From: Sphaerimonospora cavernae
GTDB taxonomy: Bacteria; Actinomycetota; Actinomycetes; Streptosporangiales; Streptosporangiaceae
NCBI RefSeq assembly: GCF_042435035.1
Contig: NZ_JBHMQT010000013.1
Span: forward strand, 47,648 to 111,647
Direction: 5' to 3'
DNA length: 64,000 bases
In this document: positions 32,908 through 44,296 of the stretch, piece by piece
How the letters are laid out: the number at the start of each line of letters is the position of its first letter
Numbering within the stretch: the stretch's first letter is position 1
Made by a program: the position numbers and the translations under genes
Notes under the pieces: model-generated
The model's database searches: none
Seen by the model: the letters and a program-made list of their open reading frames with translations, nothing else
Told to the model about the DNA's origin: nothing

Positions 32908-33935
32908 TCGGCACCGCCCCCGTCCAGGGCGTGCAGCAGCGGGGCCACCTGCCCGGTGTGCGCCCACCGCATCATCCGGGCGTCAGCGCACAGGACGCTG
33001 ATCAGGTCCTGCCCGTCGGCGGTGAACCGCTCCACCGCCCGCCGCGGGTACGGCAGATGCCGCGGGTTGTGCACCGGGTCGAACACCCAGTCGATGCGCA
33101 GGTGCGCGAGCAGGTCGGATGCGGACCCGCCCGGCTGCGGCTCGGCCGCAATGCCGTCGGGGGCATACTCGGGCAGCACCACGACAACCCTGGCCGTGCC
33201 GGAGACGCCGCAGTGGACGGCCACCGGGTTCGGCTGCCCGAACGACGCGAACGTGTAGTCCAGGCGGGTGTCCAGGCGACGCAGCTCGGCGGTGGGCCAC
33301 CGCCGGTAGGAGTCGACGTCGACGCCGTTGGTGTTCCACGGCACCGGCAGGACGTCCTCCATCGCCAGATAGGTGCCGATCTTCACGGGGATCGGGGTGG
33401 GCAGCGACGTCACGACCAGACCGCCCAGGCCCGGATCCCGGTACACGATCAGGTGATCGTTGGAGATGTAGTCGAAGCCGTGCCGGACGACGGCGTCCAA
33501 CGCCAGGGTCGTCTTTCCTGCGCCTTTGTCACCGGCGAACACGATCAGCAGGCCGTCGCGGTGCACGGCGGAGGCGTGCAGCATCGCATACCCGCGGTCC
33601 TCGCAGAACGCGACCATGACTTCCCGGATCGCTTTGCGGACGCTGATCTGCAGGTTCTCCGGGTCGGCCGCGCGCACCAGCAGGCGGCGCTGCCGCTGGT
33701 CGGCCAGGTAGCCGACACCGTAGGAGTCGACCGTCATGCCCGGGTGGGGCTGTTCGAGACGGCCGTCGACCAGCCACCAGGGGCGGCCGGCGTCGGTGCG
33801 GGCGTAGAAGTCACCCAGGTACGCCAGCACGGGCGCGTGGTCGGTCGCGACGGCCACCCGCACCTCGCCCAGGGCGTACACGGCGTTGCGGGTCCCCGTC
33901 GCCGTGTCAACGGCATCTGTAGTCACACACTGCAC
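32904..33935 (-). CDS. HprK-related kinase
   Basis: A 343-residue protein. The C-terminal part resembles HPr kinase/phosphorylase: MLHASAV (His120), the P-loop VFAGDKGAGKTTLALDAV (135-143) and YISNDHL (Asp160). The usual HprK partner HPr is not encoded nearby. HprK-related kinases in other systems phosphorylate peptides or sugars, so this may phosphorylate a product or protein of the operon. Start is uncertain: GTG codons lie at 33953, 33944, 33935 and 33926; 33935 is chosen because GGAGG precedes it by 8 bases. It is the first gene of the operon and is divergent from the XRE-TPR regulator. Confidence 0.78.
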   Translation of the reverse strand: MQCVTTDAVDTATGTRNAVYALGEVRVAVATDHAPVLAYLGDFYARTDAGRPWWLVDGRLEQPHPGMTVDSYGVGYLADQRQRRLLVRAADPENLQISVRKAIREVMVAFCEDRGYAMLHASAVHRDGLLIVFAGDKGAGKTTLALDAVVRHGFDYISNDHLIVYRDPGLGGLVVTSLPTPIPVKIGTYLAMEDVLPVPWNTNGVDVDSYRRWPTAELRRLDTRLDYTFASFGQPNPVAVHCGVSGTARVVVVLPEYAPDGIAAEPQPGGSASDLLAHLRIDWVFDPVHNPRHLPYPRRAVERFTADGQDLISVLCADARMMRWAHTGQVAPLLHALDGGGAE

Positions 33936-34014
33936 CTGCGGCACCTCCAGCACGTCGAAGGGTTCGTTCCGGTCACAAGGCGGAGGAACAGGCTCGCGGC
34001 GTTGACCAGCCCGG

Positions 34015-34044
34015 TTTACGCTCCGACTGTCCGTCCTGTATAAA
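34015..34044 (+). promoter_or_regulatory. Possible promoter of the XRE-TPR gene
   Basis: TTTACG (34015-34020) and TATAAA (34039-34044) are separated by 18 bases and lie 114 bases upstream of the regulator start, in a locally AT-richer stretch. This is a fair sigma-70-type candidate for the plus strand. A promoter for the minus-strand operon must also lie in this 223-base gap but was not recognised. Confidence 0.4.
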
Positions 34045-34080
34045 TCGTCGTCCGCCCACCCCCGGGCTGCCCAGGAGTCG

Positions 34081-34107
34081 GGTGTTGCCGCAACATGCAG
34101 CAACACC
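34081..34107. promoter_or_regulatory. Inverted repeat upstream of the XRE-TPR gene
   Basis: GGTGTTGC (34081-34088) and GCAACACC (34100-34107) form a perfect 8-bp inverted repeat with an 11-base spacer, directly before GAGGAGG. A site between promoter and start codon fits autoregulation by the XRE protein or a 5' leader hairpin. Confidence 0.5.
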
Positions 34108-34158
34108 CCGAGGAGGCTGGTAGCGCTGAACGATGACCGCACCGACACGACCGCGCAC

Positions 34159-35487
34159 ATGCTCGGCGTGGTACTGCGACACTTGCGCACCCAGGCGGGA
34201 CTCTCGCAACGCGCCCTCGGCCGGGCCGCCCTCTACGACCACACCCGTATCTGTCGCGCGGAACAGGGGGAGATCCTCATCCCGGTCGAGCAGGTCCAAG
34301 CGCTCGACACCGCGCTACGCGCCAGCGGCCTACTGGTCGCGCTGCGGGCCGCAGCCGACGCCGCTCCGGTCTCCGTGCTGTCGGCGGGCCAAGCTGGCAT
34401 CCATGACGGCGAACCGGTCATGCTGGACATGCAGACCGCGGACGGAAGGACAGTGCGCGTGACGATCTCGCGGCGGGATTTCGCCCACCTGCTCGCCACG
34501 GGGGCGCTCGGCTCGGTGTTGCCCGCGCTCGGCAACACCGAGGAAGCGCAGCGCGTCGCCCGCGCCATCGATGAACCGGCCCGCGTCGACGCCCAGGTGA
34601 TCGACTATTTCCGCCGGGTGCTCGCGGAGCATTACGCGGCCGACAAGATGCTCGGACCGAGATCGTTGCTGCGGCCGGTGCTGGCGCAGATCGACGTGCT
34701 CGACGAGCTGCGGCGCGGCGCACGCGCCGCCCAGGTCGAGCCCCTGCTGCAGGTCCTCGCCCAGTACGCCGAAATGGCCGGCTGGCTGCACCAGGACCTC
34801 GGCGAGGTGCATGCCGCGATGACCTGGTCGCGCCGCGCCGCGGAGTGGGCGCAGGTCGCCGGCGATGACCAGATGGCCTCCTACATGCTGGTGCGGCAGG
34901 CCAACATCGCCTGCGCCCTGACCGACGATCACCCCGCCGTCGTCCAGTACGCGGCTGCGGCCCGGCGCAAAGCGTCCGGGTTGGAGCCGAAGCTGGTCGC
35001 ACTGGCCGCCCAGCAGCAGGCACGCGGGCTCGCGCTGCTGGGGGAGTACGCCAAGTGTTTCACCCTGCTTGACCAGGCCGGCCAGACGCTGCGCGACCAC
35101 CCCGAGGTGACCGAGCCACACGTGCCGGTGTACCTGCACCACTACGATCTCGACACGCTCGAAGAGCAGTCGGCCGCCTGCTACCGGGCGGCAGGCCGGG
35201 CCGACGCCGCGGTGGCGATCCTGGAACGCAAGATCGCCAATCTGGCGGGGAACCTCACGCGCGACCACGGCCACCTCACCGCGAAACTCGCCGTAGCGGT
35301 TGCCCAGTCTCCCCAGACCGACCCCGACCGCGCGGCGCACCTCGGGCACCAGGCCCTCAACGTTGCCCGCCAGACCGGTTCAGCCCGCATCCGCCGCGAG
35401 CTGCGCACCCTCGACATGGAGCTCCTGGAGCGCTGGCCCGGGCACGCCGAAGCGCGGGTGTTCCACGACGCGCTCGCCGCCGCCTAG
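34159..35487 (+). CDS. XRE-family regulator with TPR-like domain
   Basis: A 442-residue regulator. Residues 3-50 form an HTH (VLRHLRTQAGLSQRALGRAA, then DHTRICRAEQGEI). A middle part (DMQTADGRTVRVTISRRDFAHLLATGALG) is followed by a long helical region of TPR-like pairs (AAMTWSRRAAEWAQVAGDDQMASYMLVRQ, ALLGEYAKCFTLLDQAGQTL). Such regulators respond to a peptide or small ligand. It is divergent from the HprK/glycosyltransferase operon and probably controls it. ATG 34159 is used; a CTG at 34126, better placed after GAGGAGG, would add 11 residues in frame. Confidence 0.85.
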   Translation: MLGVVLRHLRTQAGLSQRALGRAALYDHTRICRAEQGEILIPVEQVQALDTALRASGLLVALRAAADAAPVSVLSAGQAGIHDGEPVMLDMQTADGRTVRVTISRRDFAHLLATGALGSVLPALGNTEEAQRVARAIDEPARVDAQVIDYFRRVLAEHYAADKMLGPRSLLRPVLAQIDVLDELRRGARAAQVEPLLQVLAQYAEMAGWLHQDLGEVHAAMTWSRRAAEWAQVAGDDQMASYMLVRQANIACALTDDHPAVVQYAAAARRKASGLEPKLVALAAQQQARGLALLGEYAKCFTLLDQAGQTLRDHPEVTEPHVPVYLHHYDLDTLEEQSAACYRAAGRADAAVAILERKIANLAGNLTRDHGHLTAKLAVAVAQSPQTDPDRAAHLGHQALNVARQTGSARIRRELRTLDMELLERWPGHAEARVFHDALAAA

Positions 35488-36066
35488 CCCAGGGGCGACA
35501 CGAAGGCAAGTCCCCGCGTACGGCTGCGGCGACGCGAGCGCGGTCACCGCCTTAGTTCGTGTGGCGGCTCGGTTTCGTGATCCCCGTCAAGGTCGGCATC
35601 GTCGCGCGCCGGGCAGCCGTGCGCCGCCCTTCATCCGGTGCGGGCCGGGGATCACGGTTCACCCGCCGTGAGCTGGTGCGAGCTGGCGGCAGCCCGGAGT
35701 TCTTTCGGGTCTGGGATGTGCGTGCCCGGGCTCACACCCAGCAGCTAACTGACTTCCGAAATCCTGTGCACTGCCAAAGCTGAAGGGCGGCTCCGAGAGC
35801 CGTCCTTGTTGCTGCGCGATTCAGACGCACTCGACGTGGATGGCGATCGCGCCGAGTGCTCTTCGTGAGCTAGGTAGCTGGCGTTAAGTGATCTTCCTGT
35901 GATCTCGGACTGGCCGTCGGAGGCGCTCAGTTCCTCTGCAGGGCCCGGCCCAGACGGTTCCGGGTCCTTGGCGGGAAGCCCACGGCGAGCGGCGTGAGGC
36001 GCTACGCGGCGGCCGGTGAACAGGAGGTCAGGCGGAGTATCGGCTCCGACCTGGGGCGATACCCGT
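35488..36066. other. Long gap between XRE-TPR gene and IS1182 gene
   Basis: No supported gene in 579 bases. It contains one clear hairpin (annotated separately) and, near 35993, an 8-base motif CGTGAGGC that has an inverted copy at 37813-37820 on the other side of the transposase and may be an IS end. The rest looks like non-coding or degraded DNA. Confidence 0.4.
35783..35807 (+). terminator. Terminator-like hairpin
   Basis: AAGGGCGGCT (35783-35792) pairs with AGCCGTCCTT (35798-35807), with one G-T pair and a 5-base loop, followed by GTTG. It is 296 bases after the XRE-TPR stop codon. Confidence 0.55.
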
Positions 36067-37820
36067 TCACCCAGCGGCCACTGCCCAGTTTCCGCCGCCG
36101 GTGGACACCAGTCCGAGCACGCCGAGCCGGGCCAGGTTGACCGCGGCGGCCAGGAGCGAGAAATCCGCGGCGATCTTGTCGAGGCCGCGCATCCGGGCGC
36201 GCCTGCCACCATGCCGGCGGCGCATCAGATGCGCGATCTTGCGTTCGACCTTGGGACGGGTCGCCCGGTAGTCCGCCTGCCAGGCCGGATCGGCGCTGTT
36301 GGCGCGAGCCCGGGCCAAGTGCTCCTCATGGCGGCTGATGGTGACCTTCCGGCCGCCCTTGGCCGTGGTGCACCACACGGCCAGCGGGCAGGACGCACAC
36401 ACCCCGCCGAAGGTGGCCGTCCCTGCTCCGCCGATGGTCCGCCGGATCGGCGCGACCACACCGTTCGGGCAGGTCACCGTCTGCTCGTCCAGATCGATGC
36501 CGAAGGCGTCCTTGGTGAAGCGGCCGCCGGTGTTGACCGGCGGCTGCGTCTTGACCTTGACCTCGACATCGGCTTCTTCCAGCTGCTCCAGCAGGTCCCC
36601 TGCGCCGTAGGCGGCATCGCCGTACACCACAGCCTTCCCGCCGGCTTTCCCATCGTCCGCCTCGCCGGGTTCTGGGCCGCCGCCGCCGTCGCTGAGATCG
36701 GCATCGGGATCGAGAGAGGAACCGGCGACGTCGTCGCTGCCATCACCGGCGGGATCGGCCAGCAGATCGGCCAGCAGGTCAGGGGCGGCCTGCGCGTCAC
36801 CGCGGTTGCCGGCGGTCACCGTCGTCGCGGTGATGATCTCACTGTCGGGGTCGGCGGCCACATGGCCCTTGTACCCGTCGAACCCACGGGCGGAGGTCTT
36901 GTGCCCATGCCGGGCCTGCGGATCCACGGTGGAGATCACCCGGTCCCGGGCCACCTTGCGCGCGATCCGGAACACCCCGTCGGCACCCTGCTCCAGGTCC
37001 TGGCCGGCAACGGTGGCCAGCAGCACCGCCACCTGGGCCGCCTCAAGGGGCAACTCGCGTCCGTCCAGATGCGCCAGCAACGCGCGGGCGTCCCTGGCCC
37101 GCGAGTCGATCAGCGCCTCCCGCTCGGCTGGGTCGCTCCAGTCGGTGACCGGCTTGGCCAGGTCGGTGTAGGCGTCCCCGCTGGAGATCACCGCCCGCAA
37201 CTCCACCCGCAGCGGCCGATCCGCCACCCGCAGCAGGCCGCGGATCGCCGAGCGGATCAATGTGATGGTGTCCTGCGTGGCCACCGCGTCGTAGATCGGC
37301 GCTGAGTCCAGCACCCGCTTGCGACCGATCAGCCCTGCCTGACCGGCCACCTGGATGGTCCGCTCGAAGATCCGGTCCGGGCGATCGGAGGCGGCCAGCC
37401 GGGCCCGGAAGTCCACCAGCACCGTGTGCACGAACCCCGGATGGTCGAAGTCCAGCCCGCCGGCGGCGTACTTCCACCGCACGTCGAAGGCGAACCGGTC
37501 GGCCGCCTCCCGGTCCGACAGCCCTTCCAGCCGTTGCAGCACCGTGACCACCGCCACGATCATCGGCGGGATCGAGTTACGGCCATCGGCGGCGAACAGA
37601 TCGGTGAACATCTCGTCGGGAAACAGGGTGCGGCACTCGCGGTGCAGCACCGCGTAGATCGAGTTCGGCGCCAGCCGCCCCTCGCAGAAACTCGCCGTGG
37701 AAGAGAGCGACCCCGGCTGCATCGGAGTCCGGCCCAGTGCCATCGCTCAACCTCTCCTCGCTCCCGGCGACCAACACCAGAACCTTGGCACACGAGGACG
37801 AACTACCGCGAGGCCTCACG
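35993..37820 (-). mobile_element. IS1182-family insertion sequence (limits tentative)
   Basis: The transposase gene at 36067-37743 is flanked by CGTGAGGC (35993-36000) and its inverted copy GCCTCACG (37813-37820). The copies share only 8 bases and no target duplication was identified, so the ends are tentative. The element lies 15 bases downstream of the OLD-family gene stop. Confidence 0.4.
36067..37743 (-). CDS. IS1182-family transposase
   Basis: A 558-residue DDE transposase. The N-terminal domain (FCEGRLAPNSIYAVLHRECRTLFPDEMFTDLF, abbreviated here to its family-typical start) and GLSDREAADRFAFDVRWKYAAG are IS1182 features. Later come VLDSAPIYDAVATQD (first Asp region), KTSARGFDGYKGHVAADPDSEIITA, VVYGDAAYGAGDLLE (second Asp) and a Cys-rich insert TCPNGVV...CASCPLAVWC. 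The Glu-containing segment ATRPKVERKIAHLMRRRHGGRRARMRGL completes it. The length is near the family norm and no frame break is seen, so it may be functional. Confidence 0.92.
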   Translation of the reverse strand: MALGRTPMQPGSLSSTASFCEGRLAPNSIYAVLHRECRTLFPDEMFTDLFAADGRNSIPPMIVAVVTVLQRLEGLSDREAADRFAFDVRWKYAAGGLDFDHPGFVHTVLVDFRARLAASDRPDRIFERTIQVAGQAGLIGRKRVLDSAPIYDAVATQDTITLIRSAIRGLLRVADRPLRVELRAVISSGDAYTDLAKPVTDWSDPAEREALIDSRARDARALLAHLDGRELPLEAAQVAVLLATVAGQDLEQGADGVFRIARKVARDRVISTVDPQARHGHKTSARGFDGYKGHVAADPDSEIITATTVTAGNRGDAQAAPDLLADLLADPAGDGSDDVAGSSLDPDADLSDGGGGPEPGEADDGKAGGKAVVYGDAAYGAGDLLEQLEEADVEVKVKTQPPVNTGGRFTKDAFGIDLDEQTVTCPNGVVAPIRRTIGGAGTATFGGVCASCPLAVWCTTAKGGRKVTISRHEEHLARARANSADPAWQADYRATRPKVERKIAHLMRRRHGGRRARMRGLDKIAADFSLLAAAVNLARLGVLGLVSTGGGNWAVAAG

Positions 37821-37834
37821 AAAACACCAGCCAC

Positions 37835-39772
37835 CTAGACGGCTAGCTGGATGAACAGCTCCTCGAACCAGTCGAGCGTGTCCGGGTCTACCTGGGCGAG
37901 GAACTCGTCCAGATTCTGGGTGAGCTGGTGAGCTGGACCGGCGTGGTCGAACTTGCCCCGAACGTTCTCGATGCGCCGCAGGATCGGCTCTCCGGTTGCC
38001 GGAAGATCTGATTCGGTCAGAGGCTGGCTGGCGCGGCTGTAGAGCCACAGATAGTCCTTGCTCGTGAACAGGTCCTCGATGTCGGCAGTGCCAGGCAATC
38101 CGGGAAGCTCACCGAGGATCACGATGTGGCTCTTGTCGACTCCGACCGCCTCCGCCGCCTGAATAATCTTCCGGGAGACCTTGGTTGTCTCGGCCCCGTC
38201 GACGAGCGCTCGTACGTCTAGGCGCCGGCCGAACAGCGCGACGAATGCGGGCATGTTGGTTACGCCGCCGACCGGGATGATCGAGATCCGGGGGTCCAGC
38301 CCGGTGCGGCCGAGACTAATCAGGTGTGCGGACATGCGGATGAGGAAGACGAAGTCGCTGCTACCCTCCACGGCAAGGTGCGGCCCGTGGCCGAGGAAGA
38401 GGTGCTGGGCGACGGTGTATCCGAGCGCGGCCTCCACCGGCAGGATCGTGGTGCGGTCGGCGGAAAGATCAACCGGTGTGATGACTACGCCCAGCTCGGG
38501 CTGTTCGCGGGTCGCCCGGTCATGGACCGCGCGCATGGTCTCGTAGCGCGTCGGGTCGAGCATGTGCTGGCTGTGCGTGGTGTAGAGCACTTGCTGGTGC
38601 GCGCCGAGTTCGTCGAAGATGTAGCGCAGAAAGTCACGCTGGGCCTCGCCGTGCAGGCTGGTACCCGGCTCGTCGAGCAGCACCACGACCCGCTCGCCGG
38701 AGTCCTGATAGGCACTGAAGGCGGCCAGGAACGAGAAGAACCACTGGAACCCGGCCGAGCGGGTAGAGAAGTTCGTGTTCACGTCGTGGCGGGCGTCGTG
38801 CAGTTCCACTTTGAGGAAGCGGTGCCGGATCTCGTGGCCTTCCCGGGTTTTTCCGACGATCGGCATATCGGTGTCGAAGACGACCGACAGCGCGTCGTTC
38901 TGCTTCCAGTACTTCATGACCTGACGGGTCAGATCGGAGCTGGCGGCCTGTAACTCAGCCTTGCGGGTGACGTACTCCTCGTCAAGGAAGCTCTTGGGCT
39001 CCTGCCCAGCCAGGCTCAACAGCGAGATCATCGTCTCATCGCCGTCGCGAAGCTGCCCGGAAGCCACCCGTCCGGCCAGCTCGTTGAGGTCGGTCTCCCC
39101 CGCCAGCATCTGGTAGTCGGAGAAGTAGAAGAATCTCGGCAGCAGGTTGATCAGGGCACTTTCCTGCTGTTCGGTGGTCTCGACATCGAGCAGCACCTCG
39201 TACTTGTCCAGCTGATGGGGCAGCTTCTCCAGCGCGGTCGCCTGCGCGGTCTCGCCTGCGGTGCGGTGCGCCGCGGCCATCTCGCGGGCACGGGCGACCA
39301 CCTCGGGTACGGTACCCAAGTCGGCCAGCTCGTCAAGGTCGCCGATGTTGACTCCTACCGCCTCGCCGGCCACCCGGACCACGGTCCCCACGGGGCAGGT
39401 CACTTCCACCCGCAGCACGTCGTCATAGGACCGTGACGCCTCCACCAGCGTGCCCTCGGGCGGCGGGAACCCGAGGATCTCGGCCATCCGCGCCGTCTCG
39501 CCGGGTTCGAGGGAAAACCACGCGGTGACCGGGGTGACCTCCTCCAGATTGCGCTTGCGCCGATCGCGGGACAGCCGTGGGCGCGGGTACTCGGTGGACA
39601 GGGTGAACCTGTCCGGGTTGTTGGCCGGGTTGAGCCGGTGCAGCGCCTGGAGAACGGTGGTCTTGCCCGACTCGTTCTTGCCGACCAAGGACGTGACGGC
39701 CGGCTCGACTGTCATATCCTGCGCATCGGTGAAGTTCCGGAATAACTCAATTTTGATCTTCTCAAGGCGCAT
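37835..39772 (-). CDS. OLD-family ATPase-TOPRIM nuclease (GajA-like)
   Basis: A 645-residue protein. The N-terminal ABC-type ATPase has Walker A GKNESGKTT (31-39), an inserted helical region, and VVVLLDEPGTSLHGEAQ (Walker B and D-loop) with YTTHSQHML (switch His) near residue 400. The C-terminal TOPRIM domain has the Glu in LAVEGSSDFVFL and the Asp in ALVDGAETTK. OLD-family nucleases include P2 Old and the GajA subunit of Gabija defence. ATG 39772 follows AAGGATGGCCC. It is next to other defence genes. It is not called Gabija because its helicase neighbour is much larger than GajB and is separated by an opposite-strand DUF3800 gene. Confidence 0.85.
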   Translation of the reverse strand: MRLEKIKIELFRNFTDAQDMTVEPAVTSLVGKNESGKTTVLQALHRLNPANNPDRFTLSTEYPRPRLSRDRRKRNLEEVTPVTAWFSLEPGETARMAEILGFPPPEGTLVEASRSYDDVLRVEVTCPVGTVVRVAGEAVGVNIGDLDELADLGTVPEVVARAREMAAAHRTAGETAQATALEKLPHQLDKYEVLLDVETTEQQESALINLLPRFFYFSDYQMLAGETDLNELAGRVASGQLRDGDETMISLLSLAGQEPKSFLDEEYVTRKAELQAASSDLTRQVMKYWKQNDALSVVFDTDMPIVGKTREGHEIRHRFLKVELHDARHDVNTNFSTRSAGFQWFFSFLAAFSAYQDSGERVVVLLDEPGTSLHGEAQRDFLRYIFDELGAHQQVLYTTHSQHMLDPTRYETMRAVHDRATREQPELGVVITPVDLSADRTTILPVEAALGYTVAQHLFLGHGPHLAVEGSSDFVFLIRMSAHLISLGRTGLDPRISIIPVGGVTNMPAFVALFGRRLDVRALVDGAETTKVSRKIIQAAEAVGVDKSHIVILGELPGLPGTADIEDLFTSKDYLWLYSRASQPLTESDLPATGEPILRRIENVRGKFDHAGPAHQLTQNLDEFLAQVDPDTLDWFEELFIQLAV

Positions 39773-39909
39773 GGGCCATCCTTGTCGTCCGCAATATCAA
39801 CCGGGCAAAGACGCTACTCGCATCCACCGACAACCTCGGCTCTGCCGTCGCCGCAGACGCGTTGTATGTCGATCGGCCTCTTTGCGGGTTATGTACGTAT
39901 CATTCCCGC

Positions 39910-40092
39910 ATGTCCAGATGGGTGGGTGTTGACGGCTGGGAGGTTGGCGTGATCACGCTGGACGGCCGCCAACTGTTCCGCGTCCGCCACTTGGGGTACC
40001 TGGTCAGTTACTGTACGACGGTCGCCGTGGTCGCCCGGCACATCGATTTGGCGGACCTCGTCGAAGTCGTCGACCTGCCTCGCTCACCCTGA
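39910..40092 (+). CDS. Conserved-type 60-residue protein of unknown function
   Basis: A 60-residue protein (start MSRWVGVDGWEVGVITLDGRQ, cut here after the first 20 residues) with a strand-rich first half and a helix ARHIDLADLVEVVDLP at the end. Short proteins with this layout are common in actinobacterial mobile regions, but no function is known. It lies alone between the divergent OLD gene and the DUF3800 gene. No strong ribosome binding site is seen. Confidence 0.55.
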   Translation: MSRWVGVDGWEVGVITLDGRQLFRVRHLGYLVSYCTTVAVVARHIDLADLVEVVDLPRSP

Positions 40093-40178
40093 TCAACCCA
40101 CCGGATGCGCGCAAGCGAATTTCGCCGCATGGTCGCGCGCTCGAATGAGACGCACGCGGCGTCACGGTCTGTCACGCT

Positions 40179-40889
40179 GTGTGCGTGCTGCTGGCGTATG
40201 TGGACGAGAGCTACACCCGCGACCGCTACTACATGGCCGCACTGCTGGTCCCTGACCACCAGGCAGTCTCCCTAGCCCGAGCCCTCGACGAGGTAGTCGT
40301 CGAGGCTTCCCGCGTCTACGGCATCACCCCGTCCGCCGAACTACACGGCACCGACCTGCTGCACGGTAACCGCGACTGGGAGCCGATCAAGAAGATGCCG
40401 CGCGCCCGCATCGGGGTCTACCACGCCGCGTTCCAGGCAATCGCCGACCACGAGGTGGCGATCATCCTGCGTGGAGTGTGCTCCGACCTCCTGCGCAGGC
40501 GCTACGCCACTCCCTATCCGCCGCATCAGCACGTCCTGGCGCACCTGCTGGAGCGCGTCGACGACTATGCCAAAGCGGTGGACCAGCACGTGCTCGTCAT
40601 CGCCGATGAGGTCGGTCAGCAAGGCGAGTACCGCCAAGATCTGCGGACGTACCAGACCGTCGGCACCAACGGGTGGCGCGCCCGGCGGCTGGAACAGATC
40701 GTCGACACGCTGCACTTCACGCCATCACACTCCAGCCGGCTCATCCAGGCCGCTGACCTGCTGGCGTTCCTGCACCACCGGATACAGGCCGTCGCCCCTC
40801 AGGACGAGCGCGCCATGCGGGCCAATGAGGCCCTCTGGCAGCGGATCGCGGGCCGTATCGTGCACCAGCACTGCTGGACGCCGCGGTAG
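40179..40889 (+). CDS. DUF3800 protein
   Basis: A 236-residue protein with the DUF3800 hallmarks: LLAYVDESYTRDRYYMAALLV (first acidic pair), AELHGTDLLHG (a metal-binding-like His/Asp pair), HVLVIADEVGQQ and the helix SRLIQAADLLAFLHHR (final Asp). These residues lie as in RNase H-like nucleases. DUF3800 genes are frequent in phage-defence islands and on mobile elements; here it is placed between an OLD ATPase and a UvrD-type helicase. Start GTG 40179 is chosen; GTG 40185 is an alternative. Two hairpins follow it. Confidence 0.85.
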   Translation: MCVLLAYVDESYTRDRYYMAALLVPDHQAVSLARALDEVVVEASRVYGITPSAELHGTDLLHGNRDWEPIKKMPRARIGVYHAAFQAIADHEVAIILRGVCSDLLRRRYATPYPPHQHVLAHLLERVDDYAKAVDQHVLVIADEVGQQGEYRQDLRTYQTVGTNGWRARRLEQIVDTLHFTPSHSSRLIQAADLLAFLHHRIQAVAPQDERAMRANEALWQRIAGRIVHQHCWTPR

Positions 40890-40897
40890 ATGCACGA

Positions 40898-40920
40898 AGG
40901 CCCCGCACGCGGCGGGGCCT
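40898..40920 (+). terminator. Hairpin directly after DUF3800
   Basis: AGGCCCCGC (40898-40906) pairs with GCGGGGCCT (40912-40920) around a 5-base loop, 9 bases after the stop codon. There is no T tract. Confidence 0.65.
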
Positions 40921-41026
40921 AAGGCTCATCGGAGTTTCCTCCTGCACGTAGAGTATCGCGGCCGCGACCAGGTCGCCAGCATAAGAAGAGCAAGAACACG
41001 GCGTGGTGCCGTCAGGGATGATGTAA

Positions 41027-41074
41027 GCCCCGGACTCTATCGTCGCAAGGCGATCCCCGGGGCATTGGCTTTTT
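41027..41074 (+). terminator. Intrinsic terminator-like structure
   Basis: GCCCCGG (41027-41033) and CCGGGGC (41057-41063) enclose a 23-base region that itself can fold (CGTCGC/GCGAT), followed by ATTGGCTTTTT. It probably separates the convergent transcripts. Confidence 0.5.
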
Positions 41075-41230
41075 GGAACCAGTGGTGACGGGATGCCGCC
41101 CGTTCTTCGACGGGTGGTCGCCTGGCCGCTGGCCGGACCATCTGCCCGCCCACGTCCTGGTGGGCGCGCTCACCGGCCTACGGCGGCAGCAGTATGCCCC
41201 GCTCTCCAACTCCGATTGGGTGTATCTCCT

Positions 41231-44050
<2,820 letters not shown>

Positions 44051-44250
44051 TTTTGTGAATTAGCACACATTTTCGGAGCGGGCGTGCCTCTGGTCCGGAT
44101 ACACGCCCATCCCGGCAGGATTAGATGTCGTAGATGTGATCAATTTAGGTCGTTGACCTGCCAAGATCCTTAAGGAGTGGACGACCTGCCCGGCATCATC
44201 GACGCGATCTACCACATGCGGTTCATGCCGTCCGATCCGCTGGCGATGCG

Positions 44251-44286
44251 CGACGAAGCCCCGGCCCATGGGCCGGGGCTTCGTCG
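44251..44286. terminator. 36-bp perfect palindrome (bidirectional terminator)
   Basis: From 44251 to 44286 the sequence is a perfect palindrome centred on CATG with arms starting CGACGAAGCCCCGG. It sits 10 bases beyond the original stop of the frameshifted NUDIX gene on the minus strand. On the minus strand it would end that transcript; the arms have no T tract. Confidence 0.7.
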
Positions 44287-44296
44287 TCCCGTCGTC

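Larger units (their letters stand above)
40890..41230. other. Gap between DUF3800 and UvrD genes with two terminators
   Basis: The genes on either side converge here. Two hairpins fill the gap: AGGCCCCGC/GCGGGGCCT (40898-40920) and GCCCCGG/CCGGGGC (41027-41063, followed by a T run at 41070-41074). No gene is supported between them. Confidence 0.55.
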
